50,451 nucleotides of DNA, taken from a virus. The stretch is from IMG/VR virus record IMGVR_UViG_3300043418_000062, positions 1-50,451 of that record. One strand, 5' to 3'. The translations under genes and the position numbers were made by a program. The notes under the pieces were generated by a model, which saw only the letters and a list, made by a program, of their open reading frames with translations, did not search any database and was not told the DNA's origin. Each line of letters opens with the position of its first letter. Positions within the stretch are counted from its first letter, which is position 1. Below, piece by piece: positions 28,386 to 37,906 of this stretch.

Positions 28386-29257
28386 TATAATACCTCAGTT
28401 AGAGTTGCGCTCATTTCAATGAAACCATCATTAATCTGTGACGAAATATAGTTGATAACAGGTGCGTCAGAGAACTCAAGAGCATTAGTTCCGCGACCAG
28501 AAACAAATCCACCAGTAGCTACTGAAACAGAGCTGGGTAGAATCTGTGCAATCATTGCTGTAATATTCACAGTGGCAGCGGCTGCTGTTGCTAGTAGTAT
28601 CTCAACTCGACTGTATGTAGTGCCAGAAACAGTAGTGTTAGTGCGAGTAGTTCCACCGGCAGTAATCTTAGTTGGGTTCAGTGCTGTACCTGCTGCACCA
28701 GTCGAGCGTAGGTATGGAATAATTCTAATACCAGTAGATGAACCAGCAGCAGGGCCATGCCAGCCAAAGTTGAGGGTGTAGCCAGTTGGGATTATGACTA
28801 CCAACTTCTCTGTGCCTGTGTAAGCACCGGTAGAGGTGTAGGTAGCATACTTGCTTGGGAAGCCATTAGCAACCGTAGCGGCAGTGAAGGTTGGTGTTAG
28901 CGTATTGGTTAGCTTAGACCAATCCTTTTTGGCAAGCATAGGAGATGCCCAGTTAGGTGGAAGAATGTTCTGGTTAACCGCAAATGGGTCGTTCCAGTAG
29001 AATGGGCCATCGCCATAGATGCCATCGTAAAAGTCTTTTACAACGTGCAAGTCAGAATCTACGATACCACTATTCATCGAGCCAGTCCAGCTCATAGCGA
29101 ATTCGCGGTGCGTCTGCGAACTACGACGCACAGATGCGCCACCGTTTAGGAATTGCAGGGATTCCGAATAACCAGCAGACCCAGCACCCATTCCAGATGC
29201 CGGGGCCTTAATCCAGGTTTGATAATTAGCGTTACCGAAGTAAACTGTGCCTGCCAT
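28385..29257 (-). CDS. Distal tail protein (Dit-like)
   Basis: A 290-residue protein immediately downstream of the tape measure, the conserved place of the distal tail protein that closes the tube and carries the tip. The N-terminal part has repeated Trp motifs (FAMSWTGS, YWNDPFA) as in actinophage minor tail proteins; the C-terminal half may be a galectin-like or carbohydrate-binding module. The start overlaps the tape measure stop. Confidence 0.72.
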   Translation of the reverse strand: MAGTVYFGNANYQTWIKAPASGMGAGSAGYSESLQFLNGGASVRRSSQTHREFAMSWTGSMNSGIVDSDLHVVKDFYDGIYGDGPFYWNDPFAVNQNILPPNWASPMLAKKDWSKLTNTLTPTFTAATVANGFPSKYATYTSTGAYTGTEKLVVIIPTGYTLNFGWHGPAAGSSTGIRIIPYLRSTGAAGTALNPTKITAGGTTRTNTTVSGTTYSRVEILLATAAAATVNITAMIAQILPSSVSVATGGFVSGRGTNALEFSDAPVINYISSQINDGFIEMSATLTEVL

Positions 29258-32200
29258 TAATTCTTTCCTCGTCTTGCAAGTTCTTTGTTGCCAGCATTTG
29301 CTGACTCAGCAATTGTCTTGTTATTTGAGTAGAGAACAACTGGGCGGTCAACTGCTGCCCTCAGTAGCTTTCTATCCTCTTGAGACAAGTATACCATTTG
29401 TGGACCATTTCCGCCAGCTGCAATCTTTGCGCTAACCGGCATCGCTCCACCAAACTTTTGCTGGTTAATTGCGTTCATAAAGTCGGTGCCATAGGCTCTG
29501 ACGGCAGATGCTTGCATTATAAACTCGCCATTAGAAGCGTTGATTGGAATAGAGTCGCTAGTAGGTGTTCCTCTTCCGCGAATCAAACCACCAGAAGCAT
29601 AGTTACCAGAAGCAATCAAAGCATTGATAGAGTCAACCTGTAGCTGTAGCTGGGCATTAACACCCTCAAGCCCACGAAGGCCCTTCTGCTTGTCGAGTGT
29701 GTCCTGAATTCGCTTACGCTCATCTCGCAGTGCCTTTAGTCGGTCAGCCTTTGTAGGCGGCTTCACATCTAGAGTAACTGTAGCCTTTGAATCATTTGCC
29801 TTTGTAATGAACTCATGTAGAGCACGAGTTGCAGGGTCGGTATTTGCGTCAACGTTAACTTCGTTTGGCACCTCGTCAATGATTTTATTCATGTCATCGA
29901 AGGCAGCAGCTAGGTCATCAATCTTAGAAGGTGCTACACCCATTGCTCGCATCTGTGAACGGAAGGCTGCCTCACCATCGGCAACTGCTTTATTCACAGT
30001 ATCTTGGCTTGCACCAGACTCAATCAACGACTGAACGTAGTCAGCGTTTGCCTGAATGATGTCCTGGGCTGCTGCATAGTTGTCACGACCAGCCTGAGTG
30101 TTCAAGTCCATGCTACCAGTTGCGATACCGTTCTGGTAAGCAAGGTCCTCCTGTGAGGCAGCAATATCTTCGTTTAGAGTTGCAATCTGCTTACGAATAT
30201 CCTCAGCACCAGCTGCGTCACCGTACTTAATAGCAAGGTCAAGTTGTGCCTGAAGGTCAGCCTTGTCATTCTTCTTACCAGCGATTTCGTCTCGAAGGTC
30301 ACGAACCTTTTTGCGAGCGTCATCTGTACGGTCATTAAACTCTTGAATTGCTGTACGCATTTCAGATAGGCCGTTGTTACGACCAAAGCGGAAGTTAAGT
30401 GCATCAGCAATAACGCTTGCAACATTTGAAGCGTAGTCCCCAAGAGTAACAAGAGCCTCTTTAGTTCCATTTACCTCATCGGTAACAGCAGACTGGTCGT
30501 CTACCCAGCCACGAAGGAATTGCTGTGCAAAGTTACTTGCAGGCTGAAGTGATGCAAGAAGTTGCTTACCATAGGCAGCAGCAGCAGAGGTCGAGCCCTC
30601 TGTGGCAATCTTATTGTTAGTCCACTCTTCGACCTGTTTTCTAAGTTCTTCAGTATTCTTGGCAGTTGATATATTTAGGTCAGTGTAACCAGAGTCGCTT
30701 ACGGCGTTCTGTAGGTAATCACGCATCTGCTGGAACGGCACAGCAGCGTCTCCGCCAGCAAGTTCAATCTCGTGAAGGCCATCAACCATTGACTGAATAC
30801 CACCAGCAAGGCCAGTTCCAGCGGCCTCAGCTTGGCTAAGAGAGTTCTCCATGTAGGTAGCCCAAGCGTCAAGCTCCTGGCGACCTTCCTTCGTGAAGGT
30901 AGTAAACTCTCCGCCAGTTTGCTGCACAGTGTCGCGAAGGCCAGCCATAGAGTTTTCGAGAGTTCCGTTTGCTTTGCTGACTGCAAGTACAGCTTCAAGA
31001 TTCTTCTTTAGCTGCTCGTTTAGACCAGATACAGCATTATCAGCAGCATCCTCTGATACGCCAGTCTCTACAAGGGCCTTCTTCATAAGGTCTTGCTCGG
31101 CAGCAGCTTGCTTAGTTGATGCCTTCATTGCATCTAGAGACTTAGCGGCCTCATCAAACTGACCATATGCACGAGGAATCATTCCTCGGTTTGCCTCAGC
31201 GGCAACAGTTAGCTTATCCATCTGCTCAGCAGTTAAGCCGAACTCTTTACCAACCTTCTGGATTCCACCACCCTTTACGGCTCCGATAGAGTTCATCTTA
31301 CCAATCATACCCTGGAACTTGTCAAGGTATCCAGTAGCAGTCATGCCATCTGTCATAGATGCGGTAATCATCTCACCAGCACTAAAGCCGGCACTCTCAA
31401 GAGCTGCTACGTTCTTGCTATTAGCAGGGTCAGCATACTCAGCCCAGAAGTTCTTATCAGCATTGCTGCCGTACTTAGTTAGCGCCTGTGCTGCAAGAAT
31501 TGCATAATTTTCGCCCAGAGCAAGGGTTTGGTTTTCAATCTGAGTATTAGCAGCTGCTGTAGAGGCAGCTAGAGAGTCATTGGCTGCTGCTGCACCATTT
31601 GCAGCTGTAGAGTAGTTGTCAGCACCCTTACCAGCCTCACCAAAGCTATCAGTTACAGCATTATGTGCATCCATAGCCTTCACTGCTGCATCAGTCTTTG
31701 CCTGGTCAGCCTTAGTTGCTTCACTTACCTTTGCAGTAAGTGTACCATAAACTGTAGCACCCTCCTTAGCAGCAGCTGTGTCCTTACGGATTGCATCGGC
31801 AACGGCCTCAGCACCGCCAGCAGACTCCAGCATTGACTTACCTAGTTTAGAGTTAGCTTCGCTTGCTTCAATGATTAGAGGGACAACTACCGATAGAATA
31901 GAAGCTACTACACCAATAATACCAAGCGCTTTTTGGAAGCCTGACATTGCAGCAGCAGCACCCTTGACAGCAGTACCAAAGCCAATCATATTAGCCTTTG
32001 CCCCAGTTAAGCCACCAGACAACATATTGAGTCCGGCTGTTGCTACGCCACCACTTACACCCATATCTTTTAGAAGCACATTTACAGTGCCAAAAGAGGC
32101 AAGAGACCTAATGCTAGTCTCACCAAAAGAATTAAGTGCAATCTTAGCTGCAATCAAACCTGCAATAGCAAGCATGGTGGCACCCTTGAAAATTAAGAAG

Positions 32201-33912
32201 CCAGCACCGGCAGCAGCTACAATAGAAATCATCCACTTGAAACCATCAGGCATCTTTGCGATACCTTCGATAAGCCCATTCACAAAATCCATTACACCTT
32301 TTAGTGGGCCAAGGAAAGTGTCACCAAAAGCAGCTGCAAGTTGGTCAACCGATGATTTAAAAACAGCAAACTTAGTCATAAGGTCATCTTGAACTTTAGA
32401 GTAAGCATCTGCCGAGTAGGTACCAAGCGCATACTGTTCACGAGCATTTGCCATAGACTCGTTAAGGACATCCATGTTGCCAGCGAGGCGCTGTACTACG
32501 TTAAGCTCACGAGTGTTAGTTACGCCAAGCGAACTCATAACCTGGTCAAGCTGTCCAGTCGCTGATGCTCCCTCAATCAGTTTCTGGAAATAACCACTTG
32601 GGTCTTGCTTCCACATTTTAGCAGCTGCATCGGCATTAGTGCCCAACACAGATGCCATGTCGTTTAGAAGTGGGCCAGCCTCGTTAACGCCTGTACTAAT
32701 AGTACGGAACATACGGAGCAGGACACCACGAGCTTCCTCAGGTCGAACCTTTAGAGACGCTAGAGCACCGGCCATACCAATTACCTCGTCAGTTGCATAG
32801 CCAGCCTGTGATGCAGTTGCTGCAATAGACTCTGACATTGTGAGGATTTCTTTATCGGTTGCAACTGCGTTTACGCCGACATAAGCAATAGATGAAGATA
32901 GATTCTCGAACTGGGCGACTGGCACGTCAAGCATCTGGCTTAGGCGACCGAACGAGGTAGAGACCTCTTCTACTGCAATACCTGTGATGCCAGAGAAGGC
33001 AACGACGGTATTGGTAAAGCCAGTAAGCGCACTAGAGGCGATGCCCAGCTGTGCACCAAGGGTTGCAATCTTTGTAATCTCTTCATATGAGATAGGTGAA
33101 GTTGTGGCAATATCCATCAACTGATTCTTTAGATTCTCAGCGGCAGCACCTGCTACGCCAGAGGTTCTCTCCACAGAGGTAAAGGCTGACTCAAACTTTG
33201 CAGCGGCATTAATTGCATATCCAAAACCGGCTGCAATGCCAAGGCCGACACCCATAGCCTGACGGCCTAAGTCATATAGCGCATAACGCGCACGACCCAT
33301 AGACGCTTCAAAGTCACCACTATTAATACGAAGAGTTAGGTCTCGCTGGTGGGCCATGTTGTTGTAGAAAGTGTCCCACTTCTTACGCGTGTAAGAAGCG
33401 GCTGCCTGGTCCCACTTAGCTGATACTAAAAGTGAGCTTTTATTTTTAAATGATACAGCTAAGTCATTTGCCTGCTTCTTAAGCTCTGCAACTTGCTTCT
33501 TTACTTCGGAAGTCCGAAGTGCCATCTGGCGACCTAGTGTTGGTTCAGCTTTGTAGTTTGCTTGCTCAACACGAGCCATAGGTGTAACAGCTCGCGGAGT
33601 GACTGCTCTAGCAGTTGGTGCATTTCCAGTAGCACCGTACTGAGCACGCATAGCCTCTTTTGCCATGCGACGATTTGAGGACATAGCCTTCTTCTCAAAA
33701 TCCGAGAGGGCCTTCATGTCACGACTCTTAGCTTTTGTGTAAGCATTAGTCTGGTCGTTGAAAGACTTTTCAACGTAAGCGTTAAGTTTCTTCGTATCAG
33801 CCTGTGCTGTACCTGTCAGGTGCTTGATTGCACCAATTGCCTCAGATGCGCCTTTTTTTACGCCGTCTGCTGCAAGAGAGATTTTGACTCTAATGTCCAA
33901 AGTATGTACCAC
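29257..33912 (-). CDS. Tape measure protein
   Basis: At 1,551 residues this is the largest gene and sets tail length (roughly 230 nm at 0.15 nm per residue). Residues about 220-480 are the conserved tape measure core (FESAFTSVERTSG, ITKIATLGAQLGI, LASLKVRPEEARGVLLRMFRT). Hydrophobic segments near 560-600 and 660-690 are likely membrane-penetrating, and the remainder is mainly Ala-rich helix. GTG at 33912 is used; TTG four codons later is an alternative with AGGTGG upstream. It follows the tail assembly chaperone pair. Confidence 0.95.
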   Translation of the reverse strand: MVHTLDIRVKISLAADGVKKGASEAIGAIKHLTGTAQADTKKLNAYVEKSFNDQTNAYTKAKSRDMKALSDFEKKAMSSNRRMAKEAMRAQYGATGNAPTARAVTPRAVTPMARVEQANYKAEPTLGRQMALRTSEVKKQVAELKKQANDLAVSFKNKSSLLVSAKWDQAAASYTRKKWDTFYNNMAHQRDLTLRINSGDFEASMGRARYALYDLGRQAMGVGLGIAAGFGYAINAAAKFESAFTSVERTSGVAGAAAENLKNQLMDIATTSPISYEEITKIATLGAQLGIASSALTGFTNTVVAFSGITGIAVEEVSTSFGRLSQMLDVPVAQFENLSSSIAYVGVNAVATDKEILTMSESIAATASQAGYATDEVIGMAGALASLKVRPEEARGVLLRMFRTISTGVNEAGPLLNDMASVLGTNADAAAKMWKQDPSGYFQKLIEGASATGQLDQVMSSLGVTNTRELNVVQRLAGNMDVLNESMANAREQYALGTYSADAYSKVQDDLMTKFAVFKSSVDQLAAAFGDTFLGPLKGVMDFVNGLIEGIAKMPDGFKWMISIVAAAGAGFLIFKGATMLAIAGLIAAKIALNSFGETSIRSLASFGTVNVLLKDMGVSGGVATAGLNMLSGGLTGAKANMIGFGTAVKGAAAAMSGFQKALGIIGVVASILSVVVPLIIEASEANSKLGKSMLESAGGAEAVADAIRKDTAAAKEGATVYGTLTAKVSEATKADQAKTDAAVKAMDAHNAVTDSFGEAGKGADNYSTAANGAAAANDSLAASTAAANTQIENQTLALGENYAILAAQALTKYGSNADKNFWAEYADPANSKNVAALESAGFSAGEMITASMTDGMTATGYLDKFQGMIGKMNSIGAVKGGGIQKVGKEFGLTAEQMDKLTVAAEANRGMIPRAYGQFDEAAKSLDAMKASTKQAAAEQDLMKKALVETGVSEDAADNAVSGLNEQLKKNLEAVLAVSKANGTLENSMAGLRDTVQQTGGEFTTFTKEGRQELDAWATYMENSLSQAEAAGTGLAGGIQSMVDGLHEIELAGGDAAVPFQQMRDYLQNAVSDSGYTDLNISTAKNTEELRKQVEEWTNNKIATEGSTSAAAAYGKQLLASLQPASNFAQQFLRGWVDDQSAVTDEVNGTKEALVTLGDYASNVASVIADALNFRFGRNNGLSEMRTAIQEFNDRTDDARKKVRDLRDEIAGKKNDKADLQAQLDLAIKYGDAAGAEDIRKQIATLNEDIAASQEDLAYQNGIATGSMDLNTQAGRDNYAAAQDIIQANADYVQSLIESGASQDTVNKAVADGEAAFRSQMRAMGVAPSKIDDLAAAFDDMNKIIDEVPNEVNVDANTDPATRALHEFITKANDSKATVTLDVKPPTKADRLKALRDERKRIQDTLDKQKGLRGLEGVNAQLQLQVDSINALIASGNYASGGLIRGRGTPTSDSIPINASNGEFIMQASAVRAYGTDFMNAINQQKFGGAMPVSAKIAAGGNGPQMVYLSQEDRKLLRAAVDRPVVLYSNNKTIAESANAGNKELARRGKN

Positions 33913-33957
33913 CTATGCCGATTGTCTTATTTAATTCTATCTTATAGTGGCAGGTTT

Positions 33958-34955
33958 TTAGTCTGCCACTATAAGGGATTCGTAATATGACTTACGACTT
34001 GGCATAGGACTATCGTCGTAAGTGTATGCAACAGTGTATGGGTACTGACCGTATGCGCTCTTGCTATTCTTTTTCTTTTCTTCTTTTTCTCTCCACTTAT
34101 CAAGTTCTGCTTTGGCAAAGCAAGTGGCAATCTTTACTTTAAACCCAACATTGGAAGCCTCTTCGTTACGGCAAATCCAAATAGGATTACCGCACTCGTT
34201 GCAGGTTTCGTCTTGAAGGATTTGGTATGCCTCTAGTAACTTGAAGTCGAAAGGCACCCAGGGGTCGCTAGGCTGCTCATGGAACAGCATAGCGACTGGG
34301 CGAATACCTGCTGCAATCGCTGCTTTTATGCTTGTGACATAAGGGCGATTACCTTCCCATGTTAGGACTTCGGTAAAAAACCTGCATCCGTAACTGCCTC
34401 AAAATACGAGCCAGCTAGGGTTAGCTTTTGCATAGTCTCAACTAGGTTACCCCATGAATCCACAGGGATGATTCCGCGAATCTCAATCATGTCTTCCATA
34501 GAGAACTTGCTTGTGTCTTCGTTGCCTTCTGCATCGGTAACCTTGGTTACGTTAGCTGCGATTAGGTAGCTTAGGTAGAACTTCACCCACTCAGGGTTGT
34601 CTTCTCCGTCTACATTCGGAGCCAACTTATCTGCGTTCTTCACAGCGTCTTCCACGATTGCCTGTCCTACGCCACGCATATGGAATGTTAGTTTTGATTC
34701 CTCAATCTTATCAGCGAGTTCACGAGCAACAATATTTAGCTTATCGTAATCCTCTAGCTGACCAAGGTTTGAAAGTTCCTGCAACTTCTGGTTTACCTGC
34801 TCTAGCTCAAAAGCTGAACCCGAATCTAGGTATACATCCACAGATGCCTCTGGGTAGCCGCGACCTTTAATGGTGTCGGCTAGGTTAAACTTGCCACGCT
34901 TCTGTGCTGCTTCAGCAAGGTTAACTACGTTTTCTGGTGTGTTGTTTTCTGTCAT
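33958..34955 (-). CDS. Tail assembly chaperone, frameshifted long form (gpGT-like)
   Basis: A -1 ribosomal frameshift at 34380-34374 would join 194 residues of the upstream frame to 138 residues of the downstream frame, giving 332 residues. The slipped frame continues TEVLTWEGNRPYVTSIKAA without stop into the region read as MLFHEQPSDPW and ends at 33958. The downstream part has a zinc-like CNECGNPIWIC. Such G/GT pairs precede tape measure genes in nearly all long-tailed phages, and the products coat the tape measure during assembly. Confidence 0.88.
34362..34955 (-). CDS. Tail assembly chaperone, short form (gpG-like)
   Basis: The 197-residue unshifted product ends DAGFLPKS. It is acidic, mostly helical, and has a typical chaperone fold pattern without enzyme motifs. 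It is made in excess of the frameshifted form in other phages. The gene lies between the major tail protein and tape measure genes. Confidence 0.88.
   Translation of the reverse strand: MTENNTPENVVNLAEAAQKRGKFNLADTIKGRGYPEASVDVYLDSGSAFELEQVNQKLQELSNLGQLEDYDKLNIVARELADKIEESKLTFHMRGVGQAIVEDAVKNADKLAPNVDGEDNPEWVKFYLSYLIAANVTKVTDAEGNEDTSKFSMEDMIEIRGIIPVDSWGNLVETMQKLTLAGSYFEAVTDAGFLPKS
34374..34380 (-). other. Slippery heptamer for -1 frameshift
   Basis: The minus strand reads T-TTT-TTA in the upstream frame (codons GGT TTT TTA), a perfect X-XXY-YYZ heptamer. After a -1 slip the next codon is ACC and the frame stays open to 33958. Confidence 0.9.
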
Positions 34956-34986
34956 TATTTGCGCCTTTCAGTTATGAAAAATACCC

Positions 34987-34992
34987 ATTATA
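34987..34992 (-). promoter_or_regulatory. Possible -10 before the tail chaperone gene
   Basis: TATAAT on the minus strand (34992-34987) lies between the hairpin after the major tail gene and the chaperone start. No clear -35 is seen. Confidence 0.4.
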
Positions 34993-35001
34993 AATGTTTA
35001 A

Positions 35002-35042
35002 AGTCTGGGGAGAGGGAATGGGCGCAAACCTCTCCCCAGACT
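35002..35042. terminator. 13-bp hairpin after the major tail protein gene
   Basis: AGTCTGGGGAGAG (35002-35014) pairs perfectly with CTCTCCCCAGACT (35030-35042). For leftward transcripts it follows the major tail stop at 35053 but is followed only by TT, so it may act as partial terminator or RNase block. In the plus direction a T-run (TTCTTTTTATT) follows, so it could also stop antisense transcripts. Confidence 0.6.
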
Positions 35043-35052
35043 GTTCTTTTTA

Positions 35053-36144
35053 TTAGGCTACTGCGGTCTTGTTAACTGCAAGCTGTCCCTGTGGCATGAA
35101 GTTAACCATAAACTTCACAGAGTCTTCGCCTTCGGTGTTGTCCATAACAGCATCTGCGATGAACTTAAATACGTTCACAACATCACCAGCTGCAATTGCT
35201 CCAGAGCCATCGCCAATACGAGTTACTAGGTAACCTGATACGCGAGCATCAGTTGCACCCTTGAAGGTAGCAAATGCGTCTGCGTAAGCACCGGTGGTCT
35301 CTGAAGTGATGCCTCGGAAGAAGGTTAGCGAACCAGAGAACTGAGCAAAGCCACGAACCTGTGCGTTCGACTTGTCAACAATTCCCTTGTCGTCAATCTT
35401 GTTTGACTCGCCAGCACCGAGGTCGTAACCATCCCAAGCGATTGCTTCGGTAAGGTTTACGCCACCAGTAATAACCGAGGCATCTGGTGAGGCTAGAAAA
35501 GCAGACTCATTGGTAACATCGGCAACTGGAACCCAGTAAACTGCAAGGTTTCCGTTTGACTGTAGCTTTGTACCGGTAATAGTCTTAGTTGTTGGACCAG
35601 CACCTGCGGTACCAGAAGCGGTTGCAACGTTAACTGCAAGCTCACCGGTAGTCAAGAAGCGAGCACCATCGCGAATCATCTCGCCGTCGCCAATCAAAGC
35701 AACTGGGTAGTCGGTAGTTACGCCGTAAGCGCTAACTAGGTCGCCAACAGCAAAGGCTGCGGTTGCAGTCTTACCAATGCGCTTGATTAGGTAATACTTT
35801 GTACCAACTGCTGCGTCAACAAACTTAGTCTTGAAAAGGTTGTATGCTGAATCAGCTGCTGAATCTGCATCGCGGAAGCCATCAAGAGATGCCTCGTAGT
35901 TGAACATAGTTGGGGTCTCAACAGAAGCGTTGTCAACAATAGCAAGAGAGCTGTCGTTGTCAGAGTCGGTCATGTTAAGGGTGTAGTCGTCAGTGACGGC
36001 TTGTGAAATGTTGAAGACCTTAGTTGGGTCAGTAAGCTGCGCTAGAGTAGGTGCCCAGGTCGAAGCAGTAATGTCTGCACCACCGAAAGCATCGCTAGTC
36101 GCAACGAAAAGACCAACGTTAGGTCGAAGCATCTTAGTTGCCAT
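35053..36144 (-). CDS. Major tail protein
   Basis: A 363-residue beta-rich protein in the conserved place between tail terminator and tail chaperone. The N-terminal half has the tube-protein pattern and the second half (from about residue 240) seems to be an added Ig-like or duplicated domain, with TRIGDGSGAIAAGDVVNVF echoing KRIGKTATAAFAVGDLVSAY in the first half. The duplication within the protein is visible. A strong hairpin follows the gene, as for highly expressed structural genes. Confidence 0.82.
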   Translation of the reverse strand: MATKMLRPNVGLFVATSDAFGGADITASTWAPTLAQLTDPTKVFNISQAVTDDYTLNMTDSDNDSSLAIVDNASVETPTMFNYEASLDGFRDADSAADSAYNLFKTKFVDAAVGTKYYLIKRIGKTATAAFAVGDLVSAYGVTTDYPVALIGDGEMIRDGARFLTTGELAVNVATASGTAGAGPTTKTITGTKLQSNGNLAVYWVPVADVTNESAFLASPDASVITGGVNLTEAIAWDGYDLGAGESNKIDDKGIVDKSNAQVRGFAQFSGSLTFFRGITSETTGAYADAFATFKGATDARVSGYLVTRIGDGSGAIAAGDVVNVFKFIADAVMDNTEGEDSVKFMVNFMPQGQLAVNKTAVA

Positions 36145-36147
36145 GCT

Positions 36148-36360
36148 TTATTCCTCGTTTTCTTCAGTAATAGTTACAGGTTCTGCTACGATTAGCTCGA
36201 CCTCTGGAGCAGGCTGCTCCTTCTTTTTTGTTTCTTTCTTTGGTGCAGCCTGAGCCTCTTCGCCTACAGCGACTAGGTTCTTGCCCAAAACTGGGTGCTC
36301 GATGTAGTGTGCTGGCACGTTAGATACGATACCAGTAACCACGTTCTTTGCTAGAGCCAT
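36148..36360 (-). CDS. Small head/tail-associated protein, 70 aa
   Basis: The first 35 residues look folded (VSNVPAHYIEHPVLGKNLV); the rest is a charged Lys/Glu/Pro tail. It sits between the tail terminator and major tail protein genes. Small proteins here occur in many actinophages, but I know no function. The ATG follows GGAAGGAAT. Confidence 0.65.
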   Translation of the reverse strand: MALAKNVVTGIVSNVPAHYIEHPVLGKNLVAVGEEAQAAPKKETKKKEQPAPEVELIVAEPVTITEENEE

Positions 36361-36387
36361 GATATTCCTTCCATACTAGGTTCTATT

Positions 36388-36807
36388 CTACCATACAGTG
36401 TTCAAAATAAACGAAAACATAATCTCAGAGACGTATCGAGTTGGTCGAGCCGTTGCATCAATATATGTGTATGGAGAAGTGATTGGTGTTAACTCGCCAG
36501 CGTCTAATGGTTTGAAGCCAATAAGTTTCTGTCGCACTAATTCAGCGACCTGACGTGAAGCCCTTTGACTTGGGGCAATGCACAGGACAGACATCACCGA
36601 GTTGCCGGCAGCATCCTTCACTCCTGTGACTGGCATCCCTGCTTGATTCACAGTTACGCCAGCGTGTTCTACAATAATATAAGGTAACAGGTTCCCTGCT
36701 GAGTCGAAGCGTAGACGAGTGTCGTCAGGAACGCCATCATCATAGATGTCCTGAGATAGTTCGCCTAGCTCGGCCACAATTGCATCTTGAACTTGCATTA
36801 ATGTCAT
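36388..36807 (-). CDS. Tail terminator protein
   Basis: A 139-residue protein with the alpha/beta pattern of phage tail terminators (DAIVAELGELSQDIYDDGVPDDTRLRF, LPYIIVEHAGV, then a helix, and a C-terminal strand). It lies in the canonical place before the major tail protein gene and would cap the tail tube. The start overlaps the preceding stop as ATGA. Confidence 0.72.
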   Translation of the reverse strand: MTLMQVQDAIVAELGELSQDIYDDGVPDDTRLRFDSAGNLLPYIIVEHAGVTVNQAGMPVTGVKDAAGNSVMSVLCIAPSQRASRQVAELVRQKLIGFKPLDAGELTPITSPYTYIDATARPTRYVSEIMFSFILNTVW

Positions 36808-37424
36808 TTTAGGTTCTTCATTCTGTATTCTAGCATCCTACCAAAACTCTTGTCAAACTGAGAAGATAGATAAGCTGCGGTCTTTGGGACAGCACCCATA
36901 GGGCTTGTACCATTACTGATGCCATCTTCCTGAAACGAGAAGTAGCGATAATATTTACCCTGTGCACCAACCAGGCCAGTATTCCATCCAACTGCTACGA
37001 TAGTCTCGTTCTTCAGGCTCTTAGTGCGGCCACGAACAGAATCCAGCATCTCATGAGTCTCAATACGGCCTGGACCTTTAGTCTTGTTTGGGGCTGACTT
37101 GATTATCTCTCTAAAGTAATCTTTACCAGCAGAGGCAATCATCTTACCCCATTCGTTCGCGCTATCCTCCAAAGCCCTGTCCCATGCCCTGATTTGAACT
37201 GCACCAACTTCTTTAAAGCTGTCACCGTCTTTTTCAAACTCAATAGAAAAGGTATCTTTCTTATAGCCCTTTTTTGAAATGGCTGCTCTATCAATTTTAG
37301 ATAGCTCGGCAGCTACTTTTCTAGTACCACGAACAAACTCTTGCTTTTCTATTACGAATAGTACGCCAACTGAGCCACCTAGTTCTGGTGGCGTGGTTTC
37401 TTTACCAGTACGTTTTCCAGGCAT
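36804..37424 (-). CDS. HK97 gp10-like tail completion protein
   Basis: A 206-residue basic protein. The central region with ISKKGYKKDTF, WGKMIASAGKDYFREIIKSAPNKTKGPGR and the segment after it fits the HK97 gp10-type minor tail/connector family, whose members join head and tail. Gene order (connector, stopper, gp10, terminator, major tail) agrees. Confidence 0.72.
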   Translation of the reverse strand: MPGKRTGKETTPPELGGSVGVLFVIEKQEFVRGTRKVAAELSKIDRAAISKKGYKKDTFSIEFEKDGDSFKEVGAVQIRAWDRALEDSANEWGKMIASAGKDYFREIIKSAPNKTKGPGRIETHEMLDSVRGRTKSLKNETIVAVGWNTGLVGAQGKYYRYFSFQEDGISNGTSPMGAVPKTAAYLSSQFDKSFGRMLEYRMKNLK

Positions 37425-37906
37425 TAGCTAGTTACCGTAGGGTCCAATTCTGAGTCAACCTTGCACAGAAGCGTACGCTCCCAGGCGTTGCTTGAATTTA
37501 ACACGTCTGTAACGATGTAAACAAACTTAGTTAGACTTTCCTCATAAGAAGATGTAACCACCTTAAGTCTGTGGTTAGGTCTAATGTCAGGCATCTGTAC
37601 ATCCTGCCCAACAGCGGTGTTTTTATTGTAAGGCAACTGCACTCGAATAGTCTTAACGAAGGCAGGGTCGTAAGCGTTTGATGTCTCTGAAGGGCTGCCT
37701 ACAGGCTGGATGCGAGCAGGGCCAGTGTAGATAGTGGTAGCGTCGCCGGTCCAAGTATTATTAACAGCGTCATATACCTGCGAACTACTTGCAGGATTAA
37801 ATACCTCAACAGTCGCCAAGTTAAGCGCATAGCCAACTGCTCGGTTATGCGTTAACCAGCGAGGGTCAATAGCGCCTCTTGAGTTTAGAGCCAAGTGTTT
37901 CCCCAC
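37424..37906 (-). CDS. Head-tail connector/stopper protein
   Basis: A 160-residue beta-rich protein overlapping the preceding connector gene by 22 bases. TGPARIQPVG and the VQLPYNKNTAVGQDVQMPD and HRLKVVTSS segments match the beta-barrel of head-closure (stopper) proteins. The start is GTG at 37906 without a clear binding site; a TTG slightly later is an alternative. Confidence 0.68.
   Translation of the reverse strand: MGKHLALNSRGAIDPRWLTHNRAVGYALNLATVEVFNPASSSQVYDAVNNTWTGDATTIYTGPARIQPVGSPSETSNAYDPAFVKTIRVQLPYNKNTAVGQDVQMPDIRPNHRLKVVTSSYEESLTKFVYIVTDVLNSSNAWERTLLCKVDSELDPTVTS

Noticed and set aside
31778-32392. 204-codon open frame antisense to the tape measure gene
   Set aside because: It is the complement of low-complexity Ala-rich coding sequence, lacks a start site and has no recognisable domain.
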